Of a stretch of DNA of 40,941 bases, positions 21,595-31,457 are shown piece by piece; position 1 is the first letter of the stretch; every line of letters starts with the position of its first letter. This stretch comes from Fidelibacterota bacterium (GTDB lineage: Bacteria > Fidelibacterota > Marinisomatia > Marinisomatales > TCS55). The position numbers and the translations under genes were made by a program. The stretch lies in the NCBI GenBank assembly GCA_014382015.1, contig JACNKN010000063.1, positions 1 through 40,941 of the forward strand, given 5' to 3'. A model generated the notes under the pieces. The model searched no databases and was not told the DNA's origin. It saw nothing but the letters and a program-made list of their open reading frames with translations.

Positions 21595-22653
21595 TCACTT
21601 GTATTCTATCCCGGAATATCCAGGCATTTTTTCTATTAAATTTTTTCCCATAAGCAAACTGGGTGTAAAGTAACCGGTCTGGCCATGTTCACCCATTAAA
21701 TATTCCGCAACTTCCACCGTGCCGCAGGCGGTTAAATCGTAACCATCCACCGTAGTGAATCTGCCTTCGATCGTATCACCACTTGCATTTTTTACTTCTC
21801 CCCACAGATATGATTTTGCTTCAGCTCTTTGTTCCGGTGTGTTGGGTTTCCAAATTTTATCAATCCGGTTTTGGACAAATTTTCTTACCCAGTTAATTTT
21901 CATTAACTTCAATAATTTCTGTCGTTTTCGTAATTGAGCTGCCCCTTTGGGCGACTGGGGGAAAAAAACTTCAATATTGGGGATGCCCGTACTATGATAA
22001 GCTGTATATACATCACCCCATGGGATTGTAATGGCGTTTCTTGAGCCAAACCCAAAATCAATTTCGCGCTCTTTATATGCCAGGGGCACCTGCTTCAACT
22101 CACCATTCTCCCTAATTTTTCCGCCATGAGCCATACCTTCCACACTGGTTTTTGCTGTTCCTTTACTCAATTTTGATCCTTGCATGGCAAACCCCAGGGT
22201 TAAATGAGTAGCGTCGGGCATTTTTTCTTTGAGGTGGGCAGCGAGACAATCTGTAGGAATAACATCGAAACCTACCCCAGGACAAATGACAACGCCTGCA
22301 GATTTGGCTTCTGAATCTAAACCATGCCCAAATTGGTAAACTGATATTTCGCCAGTGATATCAATATAATGGGATTGAGATTTGATACAGGCGTGCATCA
22401 TGGGTTCCGCCGTACGTGAAAACGGTCCTGCACAATTAGCCAAAACATTTACATCCGATAATTTTTCAGCAATCATTTCAACAGATGATAAATCAAACAC
22501 TCTGGCATCTAACCCATTTTCATCCGCAAATTCACGAACCGATTCAGATCGTCCGGCCAAAATGGGTTTTAACCCTCTTTTAACAGCTTCATCAACAACC
22601 AATCGGCCCGTATATCCATTGGCGCCGTATATCATCCATTTTTTATTGATCAT
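21595..22653 (-). CDS. Saccharopine dehydrogenase-like NAD(P)-binding protein
   Basis: A 352-residue protein. The N-terminal Rossmann domain contains YGANGYTGR (Gly10-x-x-Gly13-x-x-Gly16), then LAGRSES and ANCAGPF, HYIDITGE and CPGVGFDVIPTD, the hallmark sequence of the saccharopine-dehydrogenase-like, or trans-acting enoyl reductase-like, family. Many such bacterial proteins are not lysine-pathway enzymes but uncharacterised oxidoreductases. The C-terminal region has SYLWGEVKNASGD and GYDLTACGTVEVAEYL. It is the first gene of a pair with the strictosidine-synthase-like propeller, and close to the ACAD and kinase genes, suggesting acyl or lipid-related metabolism (inference). RBS AAGGGA. Confidence 0.88.
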   Translation of the reverse strand: MINKKWMIYGANGYTGRLVVDEAVKRGLKPILAGRSESVREFADENGLDARVFDLSSVEMIAEKLSDVNVLANCAGPFSRTAEPMMHACIKSQSHYIDITGEISVYQFGHGLDSEAKSAGVVICPGVGFDVIPTDCLAAHLKEKMPDATHLTLGFAMQGSKLSKGTAKTSVEGMAHGGKIRENGELKQVPLAYKEREIDFGFGSRNAITIPWGDVYTAYHSTGIPNIEVFFPQSPKGAAQLRKRQKLLKLMKINWVRKFVQNRIDKIWKPNTPEQRAEAKSYLWGEVKNASGDTIEGRFTTVDGYDLTACGTVEVAEYLMGEHGQTGYFTPSLLMGKNLIEKMPGYSGIEYK

Positions 22654-22952
22654 AAATATGTGTCCCTTATTATAATATAATTTAGCTTGAATAATCCATC
22701 TGCATAAATAAAATATGCGTAACTTTAATTATTGATAGAATCCTTTGTAAAACCTGTGTGTCGAGAAAAAAGAGATAACATTTTCCTGATTAAGACGGGA
22801 AATGAAGTCAATAATGATATTATGGACAAATTATCCAACGAAAAGCCGGGAAATTTTAGCCTTTTTAATATGTGCATCAGGTTTTGCATTTGCAAAGGAT
22901 TCGATAATACAAAAATATATTTGATGCTTTTCCACCAAAGATCGGCAAAAGT

Positions 22953-22981
22953 TTGACGTATCCATCTTTGAATTCTATAAC
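22953..22981 (+). promoter_or_regulatory. Sigma-70-type promoter for envelope operon
   Basis: TTGACG at 22953-22958 and TATAAC at 22976-22981 are separated by 17 bp, close to the sigma-70 consensus, about 48 bp upstream of the metalloprotease-barrel ATG at 23030. The rest of 22654-23029 shows only weak, unsupported ORFs. Confidence 0.6.
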
Positions 22982-23029
22982 AACAAAAAGAATTGTACCA
23001 CACCATCATTTATGGTTATCATCTAAATT

Positions 23030-25825
23030 ATGAGTCGAATCTTTGTTAGCATCATGCGGGTATTTATCTTATCCATTGGAGTCATGTCTTTGATTCATTC
23101 CCAATTTTATTTCGGGCGGAATAAGATCCAATTTGAACAATTCGACTGGCAAATTCTCTCCACAGACCATTTTGATATTTACTATTATCCCAAAGAAGAA
23201 AAACTGGCAGCTATCGCCGCTAATAGTGCTGAAGAAGCATTCGATGATCTTGAAATCAAATTCAATCATACTTTGAATGGCAGAGTATCATTAGTGATTT
23301 ACAGTAATCATATCCATTTCCAGCAAACCAATGTTTTACCCAGTGCCATTCCGGAAGGAATCGGTGGATTTTTTGAGCATATTAAAGGCAGGGTTGTGAT
23401 TCCATACACGGGCCGAATGGCAGCCTTTATCCATGTGATTCAACATGAACTCGTTCATGTGTTTATGTTCAGTAAAACATTGCAAGTTACGCGAGATCGG
23501 GGCATGAGGGACACCACCCCCCTACCCCTTTGGTTTAGTGAAGGGCTGGCGGAATGGTGGGCCATCGGTTGGGATTCTGGTGCGGAAATGGTCATTCGGG
23601 ATGCCCTGCTGCACAATCATTTGCTGCCATTGAATCAAGTAGGCGGTTATCTTGTTTATAAGGAAGGTCAATCCTTTTTGCGCTATTACGAAAAAAATTA
23701 CGGCAGGGATCGGATTCGAAAACTCATGAATGAATTTTGGGTATATGACACTTTCCAAGAAGCCCTGACTGCCATTACAGGAAAAAGCTATGCAAATATT
23801 ATGATGGAATGGGAATTATCTTTGAAACAGGATGCAGCCCATGCACTGCAGAATGAATCATTGCCACCTCCTGTTGACAATCAAATCACCTCAGGCGGCG
23901 TGAATGTCAGTCCCGCAATTTATCGCAATAACAAAGGTGAACTTCATTCTGTTTATCTTGCAAATCATCATGGCTATACAAATATTTATTCAGAGTCATT
24001 GAATGGCAGAGATGAATCCATTGTGGTGAAAGGTGAAAGAACCGCAGACCTTGAATCCCTGCATCTGCTTCAAACCGAAATCAGTGTGAATGATAATAAT
24101 GTAATGGCATTCGTGGCCAAGTCCGGCCGCCAGGATCGAATCCAATTGAGAGACCTTTCTTCAAATAAGGATTTGGGTGCTTATTCACATGAAAATATTG
24201 TATCTATTCGTTCTCCGGTCTGGTCCAGAGATGCAAAATATATTGGTTTCAGCGGTCAGGATTTTGGTGGACAGACTGACTTATTTTTGTGGAATCAACA
24301 GGAGAATATTACGCAGCGGTTAACGAATGACATTTATTCTGACCATGATCCATTTTTTAGTCCTGATGGCCGGTGGATGGTATTCAGTTCAGATCGAGGC
24401 AGACCGGCAATTGACGGTGGGATGGATTTATTTTTATTAAATTTATCATCAGGAAAAATCAATTATCTTACCCACGACCGTTTCAAGAATACCAATCCAA
24501 AATGGATCTCTCAAGACCCTGACATTATCCAATTCATTTCCGACAGGACGGGTACACCGAATATATGGACGGTAACATTTTCACTCGAGAAAGATTCGAT
24601 AAAAACAAATCCATGGATCAAACAAAATTCTGATTTTCATACAGGTGTAAAAAATGCTGTTACAACAAGAAAAGACAGTATGCTTATCAGTGTTTTTCAA
24701 AAATTCAGTTACCAACTCCATCATGCTCCCCTGCCTCCGAATGAATCCCTTGCAATTATGCCCATTCAATTATCTTCAATTTCCCGACCCTGGACATTGG
24801 ATGATAAAATCCGACTGAATTCTAAAAGCAAAAAAACACCTTATCGATTAAAATACAGTCTTGATTTGGCCCAAACAGCTGTTGCCTATGACCCAGTTTA
24901 TGGAATGATTGGTGGGGCTCAACTTTCTTTTTCAGATCAAATGGGAAATAAATATTATCATTTCCTTCTATCAAACTCAGCGGAAAGATCAAGAGATTTA
25001 CTAGGACGGTTCAATGCTGCATTTACTTTGGTGGATCTCACGCGCCGTTCCAATATTGCACTGGGCGCCTTCCATTTTGCCAATGATTATTTTGATCCAT
25101 ACCAAGCGTTTTACTTTGAACGAACTTTAGGAATTCGTGCCGGGTTAAATTATCCTCTTGATATTTTTCGCCGGTTGGAATTCACCACCAGTTTATGGTC
25201 ATCCTCAAAGGATTATTATACGGGGAAACCGGTGACAGCTTTCCTTGTATCTAATTTCGCATCATTCGTTCACGACAATACAATTTGGCTGCCCACAGGA
25301 CCCATCGATGGCTGGCGAACTCGAATTACGCTTGGACCTACCTTTGATTTTCAGCGCGGTACATTTCATAATTTTACATTTTTGTCAGATATGCGGTTTT
25401 ATTATCGCATGAATCCCTCCTTAACCCTGGCCCACCGTACCTTGGTCTGGTATAATAGTGGGCAGGATCTCAGGCGATATTTTATTGGGGGAAGCTGGGG
25501 GCTCAGAGGCTATCGTTTTTTCCAAATATTTGGAAGTAAAACCTTTATGATAAACCATGAATTGCGATTTCCTTTCGCCAATAGCCTTGCGCTAAATTTT
25601 CGATCATTCACAATCGCACTCGCCCCGGTACGAGGGGCTTTATTCCTAGATATGGGAAATGCATGGGATAATGATTACCCGGGCGCCATCGGCAGTTTTG
25701 GATTCGGACTGAGAGCCTCCCTTATGGGTAGTATGGTTCTCCGCCTGGATATGGGTAAAACAACAGACTTTAAAAATGTATCCAATAAAATATTTACCCA
25801 ATTATTTTTTGGATGGGATTTTTAG
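23030..25825 (+). CDS. Metalloprotease-like / PD40 propeller / BamA-like barrel fusion
   Basis: A 931-residue outer-membrane protein with a signal peptide (ending near residue 24, LIHSQ). Residues 40-265 form a gluzincin-like peptidase domain: HELVH (139-143) plus FSEGLAEWWA (169-178) with the third ligand at Glu171 or Glu175, and a Tyr/Arg-rich helix region after it. A WD40-like (PD40/TolB) propeller follows, about 285-560, with PVWSRDAKYIGFSG and DPFFSPDGRWMVFSSDRG. The C-terminal ~300 residues look like a surface-antigen (BamA-like) barrel, with GGSWGLRGYR and the terminal strand FTQLFFGWDF. So a protease domain sits in front of a propeller and a barrel. It opens a tight four-gene operon; the next start is one base after its stop. 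Confidence 0.85.
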   Translation: MSRIFVSIMRVFILSIGVMSLIHSQFYFGRNKIQFEQFDWQILSTDHFDIYYYPKEEKLAAIAANSAEEAFDDLEIKFNHTLNGRVSLVIYSNHIHFQQTNVLPSAIPEGIGGFFEHIKGRVVIPYTGRMAAFIHVIQHELVHVFMFSKTLQVTRDRGMRDTTPLPLWFSEGLAEWWAIGWDSGAEMVIRDALLHNHLLPLNQVGGYLVYKEGQSFLRYYEKNYGRDRIRKLMNEFWVYDTFQEALTAITGKSYANIMMEWELSLKQDAAHALQNESLPPPVDNQITSGGVNVSPAIYRNNKGELHSVYLANHHGYTNIYSESLNGRDESIVVKGERTADLESLHLLQTEISVNDNNVMAFVAKSGRQDRIQLRDLSSNKDLGAYSHENIVSIRSPVWSRDAKYIGFSGQDFGGQTDLFLWNQQENITQRLTNDIYSDHDPFFSPDGRWMVFSSDRGRPAIDGGMDLFLLNLSSGKINYLTHDRFKNTNPKWISQDPDIIQFISDRTGTPNIWTVTFSLEKDSIKTNPWIKQNSDFHTGVKNAVTTRKDSMLISVFQKFSYQLHHAPLPPNESLAIMPIQLSSISRPWTLDDKIRLNSKSKKTPYRLKYSLDLAQTAVAYDPVYGMIGGAQLSFSDQMGNKYYHFLLSNSAERSRDLLGRFNAAFTLVDLTRRSNIALGAFHFANDYFDPYQAFYFERTLGIRAGLNYPLDIFRRLEFTTSLWSSSKDYYTGKPVTAFLVSNFASFVHDNTIWLPTGPIDGWRTRITLGPTFDFQRGTFHNFTFLSDMRFYYRMNPSLTLAHRTLVWYNSGQDLRRYFIGGSWGLRGYRFFQIFGSKTFMINHELRFPFANSLALNFRSFTIALAPVRGALFLDMGNAWDNDYPGAIGSFGFGLRASLMGSMVLRLDMGKTTDFKNVSNKIFTQLFFGWDF

Positions 25826-25826
25826 C

Positions 25827-26924
25827 ATGAAAATAAAATTTCAGAAAATTTTATCTGCATCTTTTATCATATTCATTCCCTTGTTTTTTGCTGGAGGCTG
25901 CAGTGGATCTATTATCTGGCCTGACAAAATCTCCCCATCTAAAATTGAAAAAATGAGTAAAAATCCGGTAGAAATCTGGACAAAAAAACAACCGGCCGCA
26001 ATCTCCGGATTAGAATCAAGTGGTAACAATATTCTACTCATTACGTCCCATCGGGGGCATGTTTATCTAGTCGATTCCAATTCAGGAAATCGAATCGGTA
26101 AAATCTGGCAACCCCTGTACTTTGACATTTCATCTCATGTTTTGAATAGTTCCGACGGTCATTTGTTTATTGCTTCCCGGAGAAAGCACCAAGTGGTTGC
26201 CCATGATATTTCCCGGGGAAAAACCCTCTGGAAAAAAAAATTCATGAATATGCAGGAAGAGATGATCGCCTATGATAACAAGCTGTATTTATCGCGGCGA
26301 GACGGAACCATTATTGCCCTTGATAAAAAAAGGGGTAAACAAATATTGAGCCTGAAACTGGATAAACCCATTGATCATGGATTAATCATCTGGAAAAATC
26401 AAATTATTTTAACAACTTTGGGCGGCAAACTTATCATTCTTTCCCCTGAATTGAAAAAAATCAAATCCTATGATTTAAAATTATGCTCTAGTCCAATTAT
26501 TACGCCAAGGGACCCGTTCGTTATTCTGGTTAATTGTGATGGGAAAATTATTCTTTTGGATCAGGATGGTAACCTTTCATATCCCTTTGAGAACCTTGGA
26601 TATACTGTTTATTCTCCTCCAAAAATTGTGGATCAAACACTCATCATTTCCCGTGCCGATGGTGAGGTAATGGCCTTGGATCTCACATCTGGAAAAATGA
26701 TTTGGGAATTTACAGACGGAAACGGGCTGACAAATTTGCCCGTCCAAACGACTGAAGACCAGGTGATTATTCCATACAACCGCGGAACAATCGTTTCCCT
26801 TGATATTGCCACTGGTGTTGAGAAATGGAGATATGAGGTTAAGCACCCGATCCGCCATATTCAAATGACATCCGCAGGGCTTATTGTAATGGATTCGAAA
26901 AAAAACTTATCCTTAATTAAATGA
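25827..26924 (+). CDS. BamB-like PQQ-repeat propeller lipoprotein
   Basis: A 365-residue lipoprotein (lipobox FFAGGC, Cys25). Repeats of the PQQ type (a turn such as GQ/GK-x-x-W-x-x at intervals of about 40 residues) include SRGKTLWKKKF, GKMIWEFTDGNG and TGVEKWRYEVKHP, as in BamB or other outer-membrane propellers that help barrel assembly. I start at the ATG at 25827, one base after the upstream stop and preceded by GGATGGGA, because the signal peptide begins there. Its stop overlaps the next start as ATGA. Being next to a BamA-like barrel fits an assembly or partner role, but this is inference. It may also simply scaffold surface complexes. Confidence 0.78.
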   Translation: MKIKFQKILSASFIIFIPLFFAGGCSGSIIWPDKISPSKIEKMSKNPVEIWTKKQPAAISGLESSGNNILLITSHRGHVYLVDSNSGNRIGKIWQPLYFDISSHVLNSSDGHLFIASRRKHQVVAHDISRGKTLWKKKFMNMQEEMIAYDNKLYLSRRDGTIIALDKKRGKQILSLKLDKPIDHGLIIWKNQIILTTLGGKLIILSPELKKIKSYDLKLCSSPIITPRDPFVILVNCDGKIILLDQDGNLSYPFENLGYTVYSPPKIVDQTLIISRADGEVMALDLTSGKMIWEFTDGNGLTNLPVQTTEDQVIIPYNRGTIVSLDIATGVEKWRYEVKHPIRHIQMTSAGLIVMDSKKNLSLIK

Positions 26925-27340
26925 ATCCAAATATTCGGAAACTCAGTTCTTTCATTCTGTTGTTATGTTTATCAAACCTGACAGCACAATCGGCGAATCC
27001 ATTGCCCCAATCCATAGGTGCATTGCCAGAATTCATTCGACAAGATTCAACTCATGTTTTTCTACCAGATTCTGTTCAAACCCAAACTAAGCATTCTACA
27101 TCACATGAAACACGGATGATCAGAAAAGCAGGCATTGCTATTTTTATTGTCTCAGGTTTGATTTCCATGAAATATCAACAAGAGGCATCCAAATCTTATC
27201 AACAGTATTTATCCACAGGAAATCCAAACCGAATGGATGATCTCTTCAAACAAGCCGAATCCTTTGACCGATATGCCGGATGGTCCTATGTGGGGATGGA
27301 AACGGGTATTTTACTATTCATATATTCATTTTACGAATGA
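26921..27340 (+). CDS. Small exported protein in envelope operon
   Basis: A 139-residue protein with a signal peptide (MNPNIRKLSSFILLLCLSNL, then TAQS). A Ser/Thr/Gln-rich region leads to a hydrophobic stretch (KAGIAIFIVSGLISMKYQQE) and a second one at the end (YVGMETGILLFIYSF). Family not recognised. Its ATG overlaps the BamB-like stop, and its stop overlaps the next start as ATGA, so it is co-translated. It may be a small inner-membrane or periplasmic accessory of the envelope operon; the function cannot be told from sequence. Confidence 0.6.
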   Translation: MNPNIRKLSSFILLLCLSNLTAQSANPLPQSIGALPEFIRQDSTHVFLPDSVQTQTKHSTSHETRMIRKAGIAIFIVSGLISMKYQQEASKSYQQYLSTGNPNRMDDLFKQAESFDRYAGWSYVGMETGILLFIYSFYE

Positions 27341-28590
27341 AGATTATTCACCTATACAGCCTTCTTTTCATTGCAGTACTTTTATCCTGCTCCGATAGGG
27401 AACGCTTGAACCCATTGGATTATAAAAATCCACTCACAGAAGGCAAACCGACTGGATTTCGGATAATAACAAACCGTGATACGGTTCGTTTATTCTGGGA
27501 CCATCCTGCCATTGAAGATTTAACAGGATTTCAAATATTTCAGAGTATGGGCGATGGTGATTTAATATTGTCTGACAGCATCGATAATACTCAAGTCACT
27601 TTAATGAAAACAGGATTTATGTATGACACAACCTATCAATTCGCCTTGAAAACAAAAACCCGTTTTGGGGAAAGCAAGTTGTCAGATCCAATATCTGTAG
27701 TGCCAGGCCCTGTGAATATTTGGATCGCCGATATATTGGGTAATATGATTTGGCGTCTTTCTTACGACGGATCAAATGTGCTGAAACAACATATAATTTT
27801 TAACCCAACCGCCATTGAATATGAGAGGGAAACATTGTGGGTTGCCAATTATTATGAAAAAAAAATTATTGCCATGGATAGGCAACTCATTCCGAAAAAG
27901 GAAATAATCCTGTCGGACCGGCCAGTTGATCTCGCTTTTAATTCGGACGAAAAATACCTTTATGTCCTCCAAACAGACAGTATTATCAATGGCTATACAA
28001 CAGAAGGACTGCTACAAATTCAAATTAAATTGGATGCGTCTTTTTCCTTATATAGTCGGCTAGCCTACGATGGCAAAACCCATTCAATATGGGTCACCAA
28101 CTTTTTGCATAATTTAGTCATTCATGTTGAATTAAAAAATGACCCCATTCGTATCACGCGATTTTCAGATTTAAATAAACCGTTTTCAGTGGAACCAGAT
28201 CCGATTTCCGGAGGAGTGTGGGTCAGCACTAATAATGGAATTATACGGTTTCAGAATGATAACACCCAAACCCAATTTAAAGAGGGAATGTATATAAGTG
28301 ATATCAGCATAAACCCAGTCAATGGGGACTGTTATTATGCAGGAAAATCACTGAGTAGCGACTTATGGGAAACGGGGTATTTACCTTCTATCCATCCGGA
28401 GGAATCTGTCCAATTATTGGGGAATGCTGTTCCTGATATAAGCAATATTAAAGTAATTCCTGGTTCGGGGAATCCCGGGTTTATGATCCACCAGTATCGG
28501 ACAGGAAAAATACTGAGATTCAACGCAGAAGGAATATTGATTGGCGAAATGGAAACATTTGATAATTTTTTAGATATTGAAATAGATTAA
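27337..28590 (+). CDS. FN3-domain plus NHL-like propeller lipoprotein
   Basis: A 417-residue lipoprotein (lipobox LLSC, Cys18) starting MKIIHLYSLLFIAVLLSC. Residues about 35-120 form a fibronectin-type III domain (GFRIITNRDTVRLFWDHP, then FQIFQSMGDGDLI). The rest has repeated strands such as NIWIADILGNMIWRL, TLWVANYYEKKIIAM, SIWVTNFLHNLVIHV and GGVWVSTNNGIIRF, each like an NHL or SMP-type blade. This makes it the third propeller in the operon. I chose the ATG at 27337 because it overlaps the preceding stop (ATGA) and opens the signal sequence. Function unknown; surface or periplasmic binding is likely. Confidence 0.75.
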   Translation: MKIIHLYSLLFIAVLLSCSDRERLNPLDYKNPLTEGKPTGFRIITNRDTVRLFWDHPAIEDLTGFQIFQSMGDGDLILSDSIDNTQVTLMKTGFMYDTTYQFALKTKTRFGESKLSDPISVVPGPVNIWIADILGNMIWRLSYDGSNVLKQHIIFNPTAIEYERETLWVANYYEKKIIAMDRQLIPKKEIILSDRPVDLAFNSDEKYLYVLQTDSIINGYTTEGLLQIQIKLDASFSLYSRLAYDGKTHSIWVTNFLHNLVIHVELKNDPIRITRFSDLNKPFSVEPDPISGGVWVSTNNGIIRFQNDNTQTQFKEGMYISDISINPVNGDCYYAGKSLSSDLWETGYLPSIHPEESVQLLGNAVPDISNIKVIPGSGNPGFMIHQYRTGKILRFNAEGILIGEMETFDNFLDIEID

Positions 28591-28625
28591 ACCACGAATT
28601 TAATCGCTTCCGCACACCATAATAA

Positions 28626-31121
28626 TTACTGAATTTCCATTGTCTCCATTTCCATACCTTCACGCTGGCTATTTCTTTGACGGCTAAAACGACTGCGGTC
28701 TTCCATTTTACCAAAACGGTATTCCAACGAAAGACGAATGGTCTGACTATTCCAAAATCGATTGGATTCCTGATACCAGTTATCCCCCCAAGTTTCAAAA
28801 TTAAACCCGGATAAATTAAATGGATCCCCCATATTTAAAGTTACATTCAGCCGTTCTTCCATGAATTTCTTTTTGATGGAAAATGAAGAATGTGTCATGG
28901 AACCCATTCGGCCGATAGGAATGTCTCGGGCAGGCATATAAAACATAAAAAACATGAATTCTGTGGTTGAGTTCATGTTCCACATGGTGGTGAACCGCAC
29001 CCGTTGACCTTGAGAAGTTTTGTCATATTCTTCCCCATAAAGGGCGGAATTAATTTCATCCCAATAATAACTACCGGACAGCATAAGTCTTAATTTTCTT
29101 CCTAACGATCCCACGAGGCTGTATTCAATTCCTTTGGTGATTTGTTCATCTATATTTTCATAGGTTGCGATTGAAACACCGTCATCTCCTACAATTTTAT
29201 AACGCCGCATTCTGTCTGTGGTATGACGGTAATACCCGCCCAGGCTCAAGGATAATCCTCTGGTATATCGTCCAAAATTCAATTCATAAGAATCGGTGTA
29301 TTCCGGTTTCAAGAATGGATTCCCTTTACGAATATTCCTACTGTCTTCCCGGGTGGTAAATGGATTTAACATTCTGGAGCGAGGACGCCTGACTCGTTTT
29401 GAATAACTGGCTTGTATCTGAAGAAGTTGAGGTGCACCGATTGAAATAGATAAACTAGGATAAAAACTGTTATATGGATTTTTAAAGGATTCATTTGTGG
29501 ATTTTAAATCTGAAAGCATGGAAACTATTTCATATCGTCCGCCCACATTGATTCCAAACATCCCCAATGAACCACCATATTGAATATAAGCTGCGTGTAC
29601 GTCTTCATTATAGACGAATTCATTATCATAATCCGGGTCTGTAATAAATTCTTTTTTATTTTCATCGTATAAATAGGACAGTTGCGTATCGCCTCTTTTT
29701 CGGATTGAACTGGCAAGGCCTACTTCTAATTTGCTTTCATCATCAAATGGATGTACATAATCTGCCTGGAATTCAAAATTAGTATTGTTTCCTTCATTGC
29801 CTGTCATGGCACGATTGATATCCACCACACTTTCAAAACCAGGATCCGGCGTAGTCCAAAATTCGTTTTCCCCATCGCTCAACCCATTAGAATACCGCAT
29901 GAAGGTGCTCAGTTTTTGCTTCGGATTATCATATTTTTTATCATAGCTCAGTCCAATGGCATAATCGCCCCAATCATTGCCCCCGTCAGTGGTTCGAAAA
30001 TATCTTTTTTCGCCGGGGCCTGTTTCAATGGTATTAACCTCATTATCCCTAAGCCGATCGCCTGTACTGATTGTGGCCGATAATTGTACAGCCTGTTTAG
30101 AATCAATAAAATATTCAATTCCAGTTTTAGCCAGGAGACTTCCACCCCCGCTTAGACCCGTATTATTTTGGTCCAGTATATTTTCAAATGTGGGAAATGT
30201 CATACTCCGAAATGAATCTCCAGAGGAATTTCTAACTCTGTTTCTAAAACCTAAATTCACAAAAGTATTAATTGTTGTTGTCCGCCAGTTGACTTGTGAA
30301 GCCATATTGGAGCCCCCTTGAGAATCTGCACTGGAATTCACATTTCCGTTTAAGCCCGCAAATTTATTTTCTTTCAGAACAATATTAATAATGCCGGCCA
30401 TACCTTCCGGGTCATATTTAGCCCCGGGGTTCGTCATGACTTCTATATCTGCAATATTACCGGATGACATACTCTGAAGTAACATTTTAACATCACCGCC
30501 TGCCATAATGGAAGGTTTACCATCAATCATAATATTTACCTTGGTGCTTCCCCGAAGACTGATGTTATCATCTGAGTCTACTTCAATACCGGGGACTTGG
30601 CGCAATGCATCAATAGCGGTCCCTCCTGTGGATAATGAATTCTTTTCTACATTAAAAATGCGTTTTTCAGCTGTTTGGACGAACAGAGGGCGTTCCCCTT
30701 CTACGTTAATACCGGCCATTTGAAGTGTCGTTTGCACCATTAAAATTGTTTCTAGATTATATTCTGTTTTATTTTTGCCAAATGGCATAAAAGTAAAAGG
30801 ACCCAATTCCTGTTTTTTATATCCAATATATTCCACCAATATCTTATGCCGACCCAACGGAATTTCCTTAATATTAAATTCCCCATCTTCATTGGTAATG
30901 CCGCCTGTCATAATGGTACTGCTGCGCGCATTTATGACAGCCACAGATGCATATGGTATGGGTGTCCCCGTGGATGAATCCACCACTGTACCATGAACAA
31001 TGCCAATTTTGGGTACTTTGTTGGGGTCCATTTGTCTTTGGGACATACCACCCCGCCTGTCTCCGTGCTGAGCAAAACTCACCGATATTAACAAAAACAT
31101 GGATATAATTAATTTCCGCAT
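28626..31121 (-). CDS. TonB-dependent receptor, CarboxypepD_reg/OMP_b-brl type
   Basis: An 831-residue outer-membrane receptor. It has a signal peptide (about 1-17, VSFAQ) and a carboxypeptidase-regulatory-like domain (about 40-125: GTVVDSSTGTPIPYASVAVI, then GEFNIKEIPLGRHKILVEYI). A plug domain follows with TAIDALRQVPGIEVDSDDNI, SLRGSTKV and IDGKP (about 165-205), then a large barrel (OMP_b-brl_3 type). After the last strand (LSLEYRFG) it carries a basic and Met/Glu-rich tail instead of a terminal aromatic. This is common in the FCB group for peptide or glycan uptake and for non-transporting relatives. It is convergent with the envelope operon. An RBS AGGAG precedes the ATG. A 34-nt palindrome lies 163 bp upstream. 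Confidence 0.85.
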   Translation of the reverse strand: MRKLIISMFLLISVSFAQHGDRRGGMSQRQMDPNKVPKIGIVHGTVVDSSTGTPIPYASVAVINARSSTIMTGGITNEDGEFNIKEIPLGRHKILVEYIGYKKQELGPFTFMPFGKNKTEYNLETILMVQTTLQMAGINVEGERPLFVQTAEKRIFNVEKNSLSTGGTAIDALRQVPGIEVDSDDNISLRGSTKVNIMIDGKPSIMAGGDVKMLLQSMSSGNIADIEVMTNPGAKYDPEGMAGIINIVLKENKFAGLNGNVNSSADSQGGSNMASQVNWRTTTINTFVNLGFRNRVRNSSGDSFRSMTFPTFENILDQNNTGLSGGGSLLAKTGIEYFIDSKQAVQLSATISTGDRLRDNEVNTIETGPGEKRYFRTTDGGNDWGDYAIGLSYDKKYDNPKQKLSTFMRYSNGLSDGENEFWTTPDPGFESVVDINRAMTGNEGNNTNFEFQADYVHPFDDESKLEVGLASSIRKRGDTQLSYLYDENKKEFITDPDYDNEFVYNEDVHAAYIQYGGSLGMFGINVGGRYEIVSMLSDLKSTNESFKNPYNSFYPSLSISIGAPQLLQIQASYSKRVRRPRSRMLNPFTTREDSRNIRKGNPFLKPEYTDSYELNFGRYTRGLSLSLGGYYRHTTDRMRRYKIVGDDGVSIATYENIDEQITKGIEYSLVGSLGRKLRLMLSGSYYWDEINSALYGEEYDKTSQGQRVRFTTMWNMNSTTEFMFFMFYMPARDIPIGRMGSMTHSSFSIKKKFMEERLNVTLNMGDPFNLSGFNFETWGDNWYQESNRFWNSQTIRLSLEYRFGKMEDRSRFSRQRNSQREGMEMETMEIQ

Positions 31122-31283
31122 TGTTTCTCCTGCATCCTATTTTCTTTCAAAATAATTTTCATTCAACGAGTTGAATGTTTGACCCCGAATTCATAAAAAT
31201 GTTAAAACTTTGATTTTATCTTTATCCATTCAAAACCGGGTGGCGAATTTAAAATATAAATATATTTTTGCAAAAGATTATTT

Positions 31284-31317
31284 ATTGTAAATCAATAAAT
31301 ATTTATTGATTTACAAT
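31284..31317. promoter_or_regulatory. Perfect 34-nt AT-rich palindrome upstream of TonB-type receptor
   Basis: The 17-mer ATTGTAAATCAATAAAT is followed directly by its perfect inverse complement (31284-31300 and 31301-31317), without a loop. It lies between the amidase stop (31458) and the receptor start (31121), both on the minus strand. It could be an operator, a cruciform or a terminator-like structure; there is no GC-rich stem and no obvious T-run beyond it. The rest of 31122-31457 contains only short imperfect CCTCTG repeats near 31420-31445. Confidence 0.5.
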
Positions 31318-31457
31318 TTAATGTATGATTCCGAACGATTGATTTTAATTAATGGAATTTATAGTGCCAATATCGCCCCTTTGGGCATATTTGAGGTAAA
31401 TAATTTCTTAGATTTATTCCTCCGTGGCCCTCTGCGAACCTCTGTATTCAAACCCGC

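Noticed and set aside
22676-23009. Open frames of 74-94 codons on both strands between 22676 and 23009
   Set aside because: They have no recognisable motifs or RBS, and the region contains the promoter of the 23030 operon.
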